Assembly: GCA_003105245.1 (NCBI GenBank)
Contig: PQAI01000020.1
Span: 8,253 to 16,394, forward strand
From: Betaproteobacteria bacterium
Lineage (GTDB): Bacteria > Pseudomonadota > Gammaproteobacteria > Burkholderiales > Usitatibacteraceae
Length of the DNA stretch: 8,142 bases
Direction: 5' to 3'
Positions 1 through 7,799 of the stretch are shown in pieces; within the stretch, counting starts at the first letter, position 1, and each line of letters opens with the position of its first letter. A program made the position numbers and the translations under genes. Under the pieces are notes generated by a model. That model did no database searches. It worked only from the letters and a program-made list of their open reading frames with translations, and had not been told where the DNA came from.

Positions 1-311
1 GCGGTCCCCGGGGGCAGGACGGGCCGCAGGAAGTCGAGGATCATGGCCTCGACCTCGGATTCGCTGAACTTCGAGGCGCGCACCTTGTCGATAAGACCGG
101 ATCGGCCGTGCGTACCCTTGTTCCAGGAGTCCATCGCGTCCAGCACCTCGTCGGGCTGGTGCACGACCCAGACGGGCGCCTCGGCGATCGTGTTGAGCTC
201 CCCGTCCGTGACCACCAGCGCGACCTCGAGGATGCGGTCGCGCTCGGGGACGAGCCCCGACATCTCCATGTCCACCCAGACGAGCGGTGCCTTGTCCTGT
301 TCCTGTGCCAT
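1..311 (-). CDS. orn: Oligoribonuclease, N-terminal part (3' end outside window)
   Basis: Oligoribonuclease is a DEDD-family 3'-to-5' exoribonuclease that degrades two- to five-base RNA fragments, including pGpG from cyclic-di-GMP breakdown, to mononucleotides in the cytoplasm. The 103 complete codons seen start at ATG (complement of 309-311) and run off the left edge. The Exo I motif is clear: [11 protein letters not shown] at residues 10-20, with the metal-binding Asp14 and Glu16, followed by [15 protein letters not shown]. The stretch [17 protein letters not shown] (about residues 58-74) is also typical of Orn, as is a conserved FLRP segment near the cut. The family is usually about 180 residues, so roughly the last 75 residues are missing here, including Exo II and Exo III. 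It is divergent from the M48 peptidase gene, with 62 bp between start codons. Identification is from recognised motifs and is very secure. Confidence 0.95.
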   Translation of the reverse strand, partial: MAQEQDKAPLVWVDMEMSGLVPERDRILEVALVVTDGELNTIAEAPVWVVHQPDEVLDAMDSWNKGTHGRSGLIDKVRASKFSESEVEAMILDFLRPVLPPGT

Positions 312-316
312 AGAAT
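311..316 (+). promoter_or_regulatory. Possible -10 element for the M48 peptidase operon (TAGAAT)
   Basis: TAGAAT matches 5 of 6 bases of the sigma-70 -10 consensus and lies in one of the few AT-richer spots of the region. It touches the orn start codon (309-311) on the opposite strand, so transcription of the peptidase operon would begin around 323, about 50 bases before the chosen GTG. The nearest -35-like box, TTGTCC at 292-297, is only 13 bases away, which is too close. The call is therefore weak. Confidence 0.3.
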
Positions 317-338
317 GATCGATCGTTGCGGCGCCCGG

Positions 339-344
339 ATTGTG
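339..344 (-). promoter_or_regulatory. Possible -10 element for orn (CACAAT, extended TG)
   Basis: Read on the minus strand, CACAAT matches 4 of 6 bases of the sigma-70 consensus TATAAT and is preceded by TGA, giving TGACACAAT. It lies 27 bases upstream of the orn start codon, which would leave a leader of about 20 bases. No good -35 box sits 16-18 bases upstream. This is a visual call only. Confidence 0.3.
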
Positions 345-373
345 TCACGCGCCGCCCGCTTCCACCAGCCGCC

Positions 374-1633
374 GTGAACGCCTTCGCCCTCACCTTCGTC
401 GCCTTCGCCCTCGCCGCCCTCGCCTGGCGCCTGTGGCTGCTCGCGCGCCACGCGCGCCACGTCTCGCGCCACCGCGACCGCGTCCCGCCCGACTTCGCCG
501 CCCTCGTGCCCCCCGAGGCGCACGCGCGCGCGGCCGACTACACCCGCGACAAGGTCCGGGTGGCCGCCCTCGAGGCGGTGGCGATCGACGGCGCCCTGCT
601 CCTCGCCATGAGCGTGGGGGGCGGCCTCGCCGCGCTCGACGCCGTCGCGGCGTCGATCCTCGGCACCGGCTACGCGCGCGACCTCGCGACCGTCTTCGCC
701 TTCGTGGCCGTGGGGGCGGCGGCCTCCCTTCCCTTCGACGCCTGGCGCACCTTCGGCGTCGAGGCGCGCCACGGGTTCAACAAGTCCACGCCGGCGCTCT
801 TCGCCGCCGACATCGCCAAGGGCGTGGCGCTCGCCGCGGCGCTGGGCACGCCCCTCGTCCTCGCGGTGTGCTGGTTCATCGAGGCCACCGGCGCCTGGTG
901 GTGGGTGTGGGCCTGGGTCGCGTGGGTCGCCTTCACGCTGCTGCTGGTGGCCATCTTCCCGCGCTGGATCGCGCCGCTCTTCAACCGCTTCACGCCCCTC
1001 GAGGAGGGGGAACTGCGCCGGCGCATCGAATCGCTCGTGGCGCGCTGCGGCTTCCGCGCCGAGGGCCTCTTCGTGATGGACGGCTCGCGGCGCTCGAGCC
1101 ACGGCAACGCCTACTTCACCGGCTTCGGCCGCGCCAAGCGCATCGTGTTCTTCGACACCCTGATCGAGCGCCTCACCCAGGAGGAGATCGAGGCGGTGCT
1201 GGCGCACGAGCTGGGGCACTTCGCGCGCGGCCACATCCCGCGGCTCCTCGCGGTGCGCTTCGCGCTCGCCTTCGTGCTGCTCGCGCTGATGGGCTGGGCG
1301 GCCGGCGAGCCCGCCTTCGCCGCGGCCTTCGGCCTGCCCTCGCCCGCGCCCACCGGCGCGCTGCTGGCCGCCTTCATGCTCGCCGTTCCCGCCTTCACCT
1401 TCCCCTTCCAGCCCCTCGCGAGCCTGCTGTCGCGGCGCCAGGAGTTCGAGGCCGACGAGTTCGCCGCCCGGCACGCGAGCGCCGACGACCTGGTGAGCGC
1501 GCTGGGCAAGCTCTACCGCGACAACGCGGCCACCCTCACCCCGGACCCGCTGCACTCGCTCGTGTATGATTCCCATCCGCCCGCCGCGCTGCGAATCGAG
1601 CACCTGAGAAGGATCGCCGGCCGGCCCGCCTGA
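374..1633 (+). CDS. M48 family membrane metalloprotease, Ste24/CAAX prenyl protease type
   Basis: This is an integral membrane zinc metallopeptidase of 419 residues, close to the usual size for bacterial Ste24 homologues. The eukaryotic relatives trim prenylated CAAX proteins; in bacteria the substrates are unclear and a role in membrane-protein quality control is only an inference. Visible signatures in order are an N-terminal hydrophobic segment (about 3-24), RHGFNKST (132-139), two hydrophobic helices (about 147-195), [12 protein letters not shown] (241-252), the zinc site HELGH (278-282), two further hydrophobic stretches (about 290-350), and EFEADEFA, whose Glu357 is the likely third zinc ligand. 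The start is uncertain. GTG at 374 puts the hydrophobic segment right at the N-terminus; an in-frame TTG at 326 would add 16 residues. Neither has a convincing ribosome site. It is followed after 31 bases by the pterin dehydratase gene. Confidence 0.92.
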   Translation: MNAFALTFVAFALAALAWRLWLLARHARHVSRHRDRVPPDFAALVPPEAHARAADYTRDKVRVAALEAVAIDGALLLAMSVGGGLAALDAVAASILGTGYARDLATVFAFVAVGAAASLPFDAWRTFGVEARHGFNKSTPALFAADIAKGVALAAALGTPLVLAVCWFIEATGAWWWVWAWVAWVAFTLLLVAIFPRWIAPLFNRFTPLEEGELRRRIESLVARCGFRAEGLFVMDGSRRSSHGNAYFTGFGRAKRIVFFDTLIERLTQEEIEAVLAHELGHFARGHIPRLLAVRFALAFVLLALMGWAAGEPAFAAAFGLPSPAPTGALLAAFMLAVPAFTFPFQPLASLLSRRQEFEADEFAARHASADDLVSALGKLYRDNAATLTPDPLHSLVYDSHPPAALRIEHLRRIAGRPA

Positions 1634-1664
1634 ACGCACCTTCCCCCGCGACGCGCTCCCCGCC

Positions 1665-1994
1665 ATGAACGAACTCGCCCGCAAGAAGTGCCTGCCCTGC
1701 GAGGGCGGCGTCGCCCCCCTCACCGACGCCCAGGTCGGCCCGCTCCTCAAGGGGCTCTCCGGCTGGTCGCGCGAGGGCAAGGCGATCGCCAAGACCTACA
1801 AGTTCTCGAACTACCACGAGACCATGGCCTTCGTGAACGCGACCGCGTGGATCTCGCACCGCGAGGACCACCACCCGGACCTCGCCGTGGGCTGGGGCCA
1901 GTGCAAGGTCTCCTACTGGACGCACGCCATCGACGGGCTGAGCGAGAACGACTTCATCTGCGCCGCCAAGATCGACGCGCTGTTCGACCTCTAG
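1665..1994 (+). CDS. phhB: Pterin-4a-carbinolamine dehydratase (4a-hydroxytetrahydrobiopterin dehydratase)
   Basis: The enzyme dehydrates 4a-hydroxytetrahydropterin to quinonoid dihydropterin, recycling the pterin cofactor of aromatic amino acid hydroxylases such as PhhA; homologues are also kept in bacteria lacking PhhA. The protein has 109 residues, the usual length for the single-domain family. The active-site signature is intact: HHPD at 69-72, a Tyr-Trp-Thr-His segment ending at His87, and GLSENDF at 91-97. The N-terminal segment [11 protein letters not shown] (9-19) with a Cys pair is, from memory, common in proteobacterial members. The ATG at 1665 lies 31 bases after the peptidase stop with only a weak ribosome site, and the stop is 12 bases before the rsgA start, so all three genes are probably cotranscribed. 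No aromatic amino acid hydroxylase gene is visible in the window, so the physiological partner is unknown. The symbol phhB is by homology only. Confidence 0.92.
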   Translation: MNELARKKCLPCEGGVAPLTDAQVGPLLKGLSGWSREGKAIAKTYKFSNYHETMAFVNATAWISHREDHHPDLAVGWGQCKVSYWTHAIDGLSENDFICAAKIDALFDL

Positions 1995-1996
1995 GC

Positions 1997-2003
1997 GAGG
2001 GGG
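1997..2003 (+). promoter_or_regulatory. Ribosome binding site supporting the GTG start of rsgA
   Basis: A GAGGGGG purine run sits 3 to 6 bases before the GTG at 2007, depending on which part pairs with 16S rRNA. It lies just after the phhB stop codon. It supports the GTG as the true start of rsgA, since no ATG is available nearby. Confidence 0.55.
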
Positions 2004-2006
2004 CAG

Positions 2007-2933
2007 GTGACGACCCGGCGCGAGAGGGAGCAGCAGGTCGTCGCCGAGGGCCGCGTCGTGGCCGACTTCGGGCGCGACTTCCTCGTCGAGCTCGCCGACC
2101 GCCGCCAGATCGTCTGCACGCGCAAGGGCCGCAAGCAGGACGCCGCCTGCGGCGACTTCGTCGAGGTGCGCCTCACGGGATCCGCCCAGGGCTCCATCGA
2201 GCGCGTGGGCACGCGCCGCAACATCCTCTTCCGCTCCGACCAGTGGAAGGAGAAGACGCTCGCCGCCAACGTGGACCAGGCGGTGATCCTGCTCGCCCCG
2301 CGGCCCGCCTTCAGCGAGGCGTTCCTGAACCTGAGCCTGGTGGCCTGCGAGGCCGCCGGCATCCCGGCGATCATCGCCCTGAACAAGTCGGACCTCCCCG
2401 AGCACGCCGAGTCGCGCCGCTCGCTCGAGGCCTGGGAGCGCATCGGCTACACGGTCATCTCGATGTCGGCCAAGTTCGACACCGCCGCCCTCCTGCCGCT
2501 GCTGGAGGGGAAGATCACGCTGCTGGTGGGCCAGAGCGGCATGGGCAAGTCCCGGACCGTGAACGCGCTGGTGATGGAGGAGGTCGCGCGCGTGGGCGAG
2601 ATCTCGGCCTCGCTCGGCATCGGCACGCACACCACCACCTTCTCGCGCATGTTCCGGCTGGACCGCGACGCGGCCATCGTCGACACGCCCGGATTCCAGT
2701 CCTTCGGCCTGTTCCACCTCACGGAGGGGCAGATCGCCGAGGCGATGCGCGAGTTCCGCCCGTTCCTGGGCGAGTGCAAGTTCAACGACTGCGCGCACCT
2801 CTCGGAGCCCGGTTGCGCCGTCGTCGCGGCGGCCGCGCGCGGCGAGATATCCGCCGAGCGCCTCTCCTTCTACCAGGTGCTCATCGAGCAGCACCGCGAG
2901 CTGCACGACCAGCACCCGGACTGGGCGCGCTGA
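2007..2933 (+). CDS. rsgA: Ribosome small subunit-dependent GTPase A
   Basis: RsgA is a circularly permuted GTPase that acts in late maturation of the 30S ribosomal subunit. The 308-residue product has the expected order: an N-terminal OB-fold (about 10-70), then the permuted G motifs NKSD (G4, 126-129), SAK (G5, 154-156), GQSGMGKS (G1 P-loop, 175-182), THTTT (G2 region, 207-211) and DTPG (G3, 226-229). A C-terminal zinc-binding segment follows, with Cys257, Cys262, His264 and Cys270 in the typical EPGCAV context. Length is normal for the family. The start is GTG behind a purine-rich ribosome site, 12 bases after phhB. Two motifs deviate from the versions I know: after the P-loop Lys-Ser comes Arg-Thr-Val-Asn instead of Ser-Leu-hydrophobic-Asn, and the switch reads Gly-Thr-His rather than Gly-Arg/Gln-His. 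All key nucleotide-binding residues remain, so it is probably functional. Confidence 0.95.
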   Translation: MTTRREREQQVVAEGRVVADFGRDFLVELADRRQIVCTRKGRKQDAACGDFVEVRLTGSAQGSIERVGTRRNILFRSDQWKEKTLAANVDQAVILLAPRPAFSEAFLNLSLVACEAAGIPAIIALNKSDLPEHAESRRSLEAWERIGYTVISMSAKFDTAALLPLLEGKITLLVGQSGMGKSRTVNALVMEEVARVGEISASLGIGTHTTTFSRMFRLDRDAAIVDTPGFQSFGLFHLTEGQIAEAMREFRPFLGECKFNDCAHLSEPGCAVVAAAARGEISAERLSFYQVLIEQHRELHDQHPDWAR

Positions 2934-2978
2934 AGGGCGCCGCCGCGATTGTGCGGTAAGCTCCACGCATCATCCGAC

Positions 2979-2982
2979 GAGG
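2979..2982 (+). promoter_or_regulatory. Ribosome binding site for the TAXI binding protein
   Basis: GAGG lies 8 bases before the ATG at 2991. It decides the start in favour of this ATG over an in-frame upstream GTG at 2949. The ATG also gives a protein that begins directly with a signal peptide. The 57-base gap after rsgA contains an AT-richer patch near 2948-2960, but I could not find a convincing -35/-10 pair there. Confidence 0.55.
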
Positions 2983-2990
2983 TGCAACCG

Positions 2991-3947
2991 ATGAACGGAC
3001 GCCGCCTGATCCTCTCCGCGGGAATGCTGGCCGCCCTGCCGACGGGAATGGCGAGGGCACAGGACCGCACGACCGTCGTCCTGGGAACGGCCACGCCCGG
3101 CGGCGGCTTTCCCGTGTTCGGTGCGGCGTTCGCCGACACCGTGAACGAGATGGATTCCTCGCTCCTCGTCCAGACGCGCAACACCAGGGGAAGCACGGAG
3201 AACATTCCCCTCATCGAGGCCGGCAGCCTCGACATCGCGCTCGCGACCGGCGAGCCCTTCCACGAGGCGGTCAACGGCATCGGCCGGCCGGCGGCTAGCC
3301 TGAAGATCCTCGCCGCCATGTACTCGTCGCCCGGCATGTTCGTGCTGCGCGCCGACAGTCCCCACCGCAGGATCGCCGACCTCGTCGGCAAGCCCGTCGC
3401 CTTCGGGGCGCAGGGCTCCGGGCTCGTCGTCCTCGCGCGCTACGTCCTCGACGGCCTCGGCTACGACATGCGCAAGGACTTCCAGGCGGTGTTCCTCGAG
3501 CGCGCGGGCGACGGCCCGGCCATGGTCGAGGACGGGCGCGTCGCGGCGCTGTGGGGCGCCGGCGTCGGCTGGCCGGGATTCTCGGCGGTGGCGAAGTCCG
3601 CGGGCGGCGCGCGCTTCATCGTGCCCGACGAGGCCGAGGCCGCGCGCATTCTCGCCAAGCACGCGTTGCTGAAGCCCCTCGTCGTGCCCGCGGGAAGCTA
3701 CCCGGGCCAGGATGCCCCCATCGCTTCCGTCGGCTCGTGGGCCTTCGTGATCGCGCGGCCCACGCTCCCCGACGAGACGGCCTACCGGCTGGCCCGCGCC
3801 CTCCACAAGGGGGAAGCCGCCATCGCCCGGCGCCTTCCGCAGGCGCGCGAGACGACCGCCGCCAACACCGTCGCGGCCGCGCCGCGCGCCGACCTCATCC
3901 ACCCCGGCGTGCAGCGCTACCTGCGCGAGGCGGGCCTGCTTCGCTGA
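2991..3947 (+). CDS. TAXI family TRAP transporter solute-binding protein
   Basis: This is a predicted periplasmic binding protein of the TAXI (TRAP-associated extracytoplasmic immunogenic) type; such proteins deliver small organic acids or amino acids to a fused DctQM-like membrane permease. The 318-residue product starts with an export signal (residues 1 to about 23, ending ARAQ) that carries twin arginines at 4-5, so Tat export is possible as well as Sec. The mature part opens with VVLGTATPGGGFPVFG (29-44), then NTRGSTENIPLIEAGSLDIA (64-83), and ends with HPGVQRYLREAGL (304-316); all are typical TAXI features. Start choice rests on the ribosome site at 2979-2982 and the signal peptide. No TRAP membrane subunit is nearby, so this is an orphan binding protein here; the permease may be encoded elsewhere. 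It precedes the alpha/beta hydrolase by 33 bases and may be cotranscribed with it. The ligand cannot be predicted. Confidence 0.87.
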   Translation: MNGRRLILSAGMLAALPTGMARAQDRTTVVLGTATPGGGFPVFGAAFADTVNEMDSSLLVQTRNTRGSTENIPLIEAGSLDIALATGEPFHEAVNGIGRPAASLKILAAMYSSPGMFVLRADSPHRRIADLVGKPVAFGAQGSGLVVLARYVLDGLGYDMRKDFQAVFLERAGDGPAMVEDGRVAALWGAGVGWPGFSAVAKSAGGARFIVPDEAEAARILAKHALLKPLVVPAGSYPGQDAPIASVGSWAFVIARPTLPDETAYRLARALHKGEAAIARRLPQARETTAANTVAAAPRADLIHPGVQRYLREAGLLR

Positions 3948-3980
3948 TCCCCGATCGACCAACCAACGTCCGGAACACCC

Positions 3981-4793
3981 GTGAATTCCACCGTCACCGT
4001 CAGGGGCGCTCATACCGCCTATCGCTTCGACGGGCCCGAGAACGGCCGCGTCGTCCTCATGAGCAACAGCCTCATGTCCAACTACGACATGTGGGACTGG
4101 ACCGTGCCGGCCCTGTCCGACCGCTACCGCGTGCTGCGCTACGACACGCGCGGGCACGGCCGCTCCGCCACCACGCCCGGCCCCTACTCGATCGAATCGC
4201 TGGCCGACGACGCGGTGGCGCTGCTGGACGCGCTCGGTATCGCCTCGGCGCACGTCGTGGGCCTGTCGATGGGCGGGATGATCGCGCAGCAGCTGGGCGC
4301 GCGCTTTCCCGGCAGGGTGCTCTCGCTCTCGCTCTGCGACACCGCGAGCGAGATGCCGCCGCGCTCGATGTGGGAGGATCGCCTGGCGACCGCGCGCGCG
4401 CAGGGCGTGCCGGCGCTGGCCGAGAGCACGATCAAGCGCTGGTTCACCGAGCCCTTCATCGGGCGCGCGCCGGGCGACATCGAGAAGGTCCGCCGCATGA
4501 TCCTGGGAACGGGCGCGGAGGGCTACATGGCGTGCGCCTGCGCCGTGCGCGACATGGCCCAGACCACGATGCTCCTGAAGATCGCCGCGCCCACGCTCAT
4601 CCTCACCGGGCGGCAGGACCCCGCCTGCACCGTCGAGCAGGCCACGGTGCTGCACCGCGTGATCCGCGGCTCCGAGCTCGTGATCCTCGAGGACGCGGCC
4701 CACCTCGCCAACATCGAGCAGCCGGCCGCGTTCAACGCCGCGCTGCGCCGTTTCATGGACCGCGTCGAGGCGAACCTGCCCGCCGCGGCCTGA
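3981..4793 (+). CDS. Alpha/beta hydrolase, 3-oxoadipate enol-lactonase-like
   Basis: This is a cytoplasmic alpha/beta-fold hydrolase of 270 residues with no signal peptide. The catalytic triad is readable: nucleophile Ser96 in GLSMGGM (94-100), acid Asp213 in GRQDPA (210-215) and His241 in AAHLANIEQP (239-248). The segment following the third strand, VLMSNSLMSNYDMWDW (25-40), and YDTRGHGRS (54-62) resemble PcaD, which hydrolyses 3-oxoadipate enol-lactone in the beta-ketoadipate pathway. No other pca genes are present, so the substrate may instead be another lactone or ester; I therefore give no gene symbol. The start is GTG at 3981 with a weak GGAA ribosome site; no better start is visible. 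It lies between two periplasmic binding-protein genes on the same strand, which suggests that it acts on an imported organic acid derivative, but that is inference. Confidence 0.85.
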   Translation: MNSTVTVRGAHTAYRFDGPENGRVVLMSNSLMSNYDMWDWTVPALSDRYRVLRYDTRGHGRSATTPGPYSIESLADDAVALLDALGIASAHVVGLSMGGMIAQQLGARFPGRVLSLSLCDTASEMPPRSMWEDRLATARAQGVPALAESTIKRWFTEPFIGRAPGDIEKVRRMILGTGAEGYMACACAVRDMAQTTMLLKIAAPTLILTGRQDPACTVEQATVLHRVIRGSELVILEDAAHLANIEQPAAFNAALRRFMDRVEANLPAAA

Positions 4794-4817
4794 ATGCCGT
4801 TCCACGCAAGCCGACAC

Positions 4818-4822
4818 GGAGG
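4818..4822 (+). promoter_or_regulatory. Strong ribosome binding site for the Bug binding protein
   Basis: GGAGG followed by an A-rich spacer of 9 bases leads to ATG at 4832. It is the best Shine-Dalgarno sequence in the window and fixes the start just before a lysine/arginine-headed signal peptide. It is consistent with the high expression usual for periplasmic binding proteins. Confidence 0.7.
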
Positions 4823-4831
4823 AAAAGAAGA

Positions 4832-5797
4832 ATGAAGCGAATCACGAGACTGGCCGCCGCCGCCGCCCTGGCCCTGGCCGCGACGGTCAGCGCCGCCCAG
4901 GAGTATCCGACCAAGCCGATCCGCATCATCGTCCCGCTCACGCCCGGCTCGGGCGCCGACATCGCCGGGCGCATCGTGGCGCGGCACCTGGGCGAGGCCT
5001 GGAAGCAGCCGGTGGTGGTCGAGAACCGCCCTGGCGCCGGCGGGCAGATCGGCACCCAGGCGGTGGTGAAGGCCGACCCGGACGGCTACACGCTAATGAT
5101 CCAGTCGGCCTCGCACGCCGCCAACCCCGCGATCTACAAGACGCTGCCGTACGACCCCACGAAGGACCTCGTCGACATCGCGATCCTGGGCGTCACGCCC
5201 TACGTGATGGTCGTGCAGAAGGGCGGCGCCTACCCGACCGTGAAGGCGCTCGTCGAGACCGCGAAGGCGAAGCCGGGCGAGATCCCCTTCGCCTCGGCCG
5301 GCGTGGGCAGCTCGACGCACCTTGCCGCGGAGTACTTCGCCCAGGTGGCGGGCGTGAAGATGCTGCACATCCCGTACAAGGGCTCGCCGGAGGCCATCCA
5401 GGACGCGATGACCGGGCGCTCGGCCTTCTACATGGCGCCGATCAACACCGTCGTGGGCCAGATGAAGGACGGCAAGCTCGCGGCGCTGGGCGTGTCGACG
5501 GCGAAGCGCGCAGACGTGATGCCGGAGGTGCCGACCCTCGCCGAACAGGGGCTCAGGGACTTCGACATCTCGCTGTGGTTCGGCGTGTGGGCGCCCGCCG
5601 GGACGCCGCCGGCGATCGTGCAGAAGCTCAACGCGCAGATCGCGACGATCCTGCAGAGCGCGGAAGTGCGCGAGCAATTCGCCAAGCTCGGCATCACGCC
5701 CGCGCCCATGAAGCCCGACGAGTTCGCCCGTTTCGTGCGCGACCAGATCGACACCTACCGCAAGATCGTGCAGAAGGCGAATATCCAGCCCCTCTAA
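4832..5797 (+). CDS. Tripartite tricarboxylate transporter substrate-binding protein (Bug/TctC family)
   Basis: This is a predicted periplasmic binding protein of the Bug family, the TctC-like component of tripartite tricarboxylate transporters, which bind carboxylates, amino acids or aromatic acids. The 321-residue product is typical in size. It has a signal peptide MKRITRLAAA... cleaved probably near residues 21-23, before EYPTKPIRIIVPLTPGSGAD. Family signatures follow in order: Asp43 in the first ligand loop, ENRPGAGGQIG (64-74), DPDGYTL (82-88), SAGVGSSTHL (155-164), HIPYKGSPEAIQDAMTG (179-195), and PEVPTLAEQG (231-240). The start follows a strong ribosome site. No TctA or TctB membrane subunit is nearby, which is normal in betaproteobacteria, where dozens of orphan Bug genes can occur. 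It lies 38 bases after the hydrolase gene. Its TAA stop overlaps the stop codon of the convergent amidohydrolase gene. The ligand cannot be predicted from sequence alone. Confidence 0.94.
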   Translation: MKRITRLAAAAALALAATVSAAQEYPTKPIRIIVPLTPGSGADIAGRIVARHLGEAWKQPVVVENRPGAGGQIGTQAVVKADPDGYTLMIQSASHAANPAIYKTLPYDPTKDLVDIAILGVTPYVMVVQKGGAYPTVKALVETAKAKPGEIPFASAGVGSSTHLAAEYFAQVAGVKMLHIPYKGSPEAIQDAMTGRSAFYMAPINTVVGQMKDGKLAALGVSTAKRADVMPEVPTLAEQGLRDFDISLWFGVWAPAGTPPAIVQKLNAQIATILQSAEVREQFAKLGITPAPMKPDEFARFVRDQIDTYRKIVQKANIQPL

Positions 5798-6686
5798 TCG
5801 GGGGGAAAGCCGTACAGGCGCGCGGGGTTGTCCACCAGCACCGCGCGCCGCAGGGACTCGCCGGGGATCCAGCCGGCCAGCAGGTCGGCAAGGTCGCCGT
5901 CGTTGGGCATCGCGCCCTTCACCATCACGTGCGGCCAGTCGCTCCCCCAGAGCACGCGCCCCGGCGCGGCCTCGAGGAGCGCGTGCGCGAAGGGCACCAC
6001 GTCGGGGTGCGGCATGGGTTGCGCCGAGATCCGGTAGGGCCCGGTGAGCTTGACCCAGGCCCGCCCCGCCTCCAGCAGTCTCAGCAACGCCAGGAAGCCC
6101 GGATCCTTCCCGCCCCGGTCCGTGCGCATGTAGCCGAGGTGGCCGAACACGACGTCCGCTCCCAGGTCCGCCAGGTCACGATCGAGCGCGGGGAACTCGT
6201 CGACGTGCAGGAGCAGCTCCACGTGCCAGCCGCGCGGGGCGATGCGGCGCGCGAGGTCTCGAAGCCTCTCCATCGGCAGCCTGCCCCTGCCCGCCTTCAC
6301 GTCCACGACGTTCACGCGCACGCCCCTCACGCCGGCGGCGTGCAGCCTGTCGAGCTCGGCGTCGCCGGCCTGCCAGTCCACCACGGCCACGCCGCGCATC
6401 GCGGGGCCCGCCTCGGCGAGCGCCCCCATCAGCACCGTGTTGTCGGTACCGTAGACGCTGGGCTGCACCAGCACCGCCCTCGTCACGCCCAGGGCGGCGA
6501 GCATGGCCCGGTAGTCCGGAAGCAGGCAGTCCGGCGGCGTGTAGACGCGGCCGGGCGCGTAGGCGAAGCGCGAGGCCGGCCCCAGGATGTGCGCGTGGCA
6601 GTCGCAGGCGAGCGGCGGCAGGGCGAGCCGCGGGCGGCGCGGCGCGGGATCGGGACCGGCGCAGGGGGGCGCGCCCGAGTCGGCGC

Positions 6687-6690
<4 letters not shown>
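5794..6690 (-). CDS. Amidohydrolase of the 2-pyrone-4,6-dicarboxylate lactonase (LigI) family
   Basis: This is a predicted TIM-barrel hydrolase (COG3618 / amidohydrolase-2 type) of 298 residues. Visible landmarks in order are CDCHAHILGP with His32 and His34, FAYAPGRVYTPPDC (42-55), LVQPSVYGTDN (74-84), GVRGVRVN (120-127), VFGHLGY with His184 (181-187), KLTGPYRIS (214-222), WGSDWPH with Asp251 (248-254), and a C-terminal NPARLYGF. These match the LigI group, which opens the pyrone dicarboxylate ring in protocatechuate 4,5-cleavage; characterised LigI is reported to work without a divalent metal. Arg125 and Arg220 look like carboxylate-binding arginines of LigI, but other lactones are possible. 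The N-terminal 25 residues are Pro/Ala-rich and poorly conserved-looking. The ATG overlaps the amrS stop by 4 bases (ATGA), indicating translational coupling, and the TAG stop overlaps the TAA of the convergent Bug gene. No other lig genes are visible. Confidence 0.88.

Positions 6691-7779
<1,089 letters not shown>

Positions 7780-7799
<20 letters not shown>

Noticed and set aside
317..324. GATCGATC palindrome between orn and the peptidase gene as an operator
   Set aside because: It is only an 8-base perfect palindrome with no extension of the symmetry; too short to call a regulator site.
326..373. TTG-initiated N-terminal extension of the M48 peptidase
   Set aside because: The extra 16 residues are Arg/Pro-rich and would lie before a hydrophobic segment that normally opens the protein. 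The GTG at 374 fits better, although neither start has a good ribosome site.
41..1792. A 583-codon open frame on the minus strand opposite the M48 peptidase and phhB
   Set aside because: Its product is a low-complexity string of Arg, Gly, Glu and Ala with no domain, as expected for a frame opposite a GC-rich gene; the plus-strand genes and orn explain the region fully.
2934..2990. Possible rho-independent terminator after rsgA
   Set aside because: The GC-rich repeats such as GGCGCC form at best a short imperfect hairpin and no T-run follows.
2970..4817. A 615-codon minus-strand frame opposite the TAXI and hydrolase genes
   Set aside because: The product has no recognisable motif and a composition typical of antisense frames in GC-rich DNA.
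3551..4831. Plus-strand frame continuing upstream of the Bug protein start through the hydrolase gene
   Set aside because: The upstream part is Arg/Ala/Pro-rich shadow sequence; the strong ribosome site at 4818-4822 and the signal peptide fix the real start at 4832.
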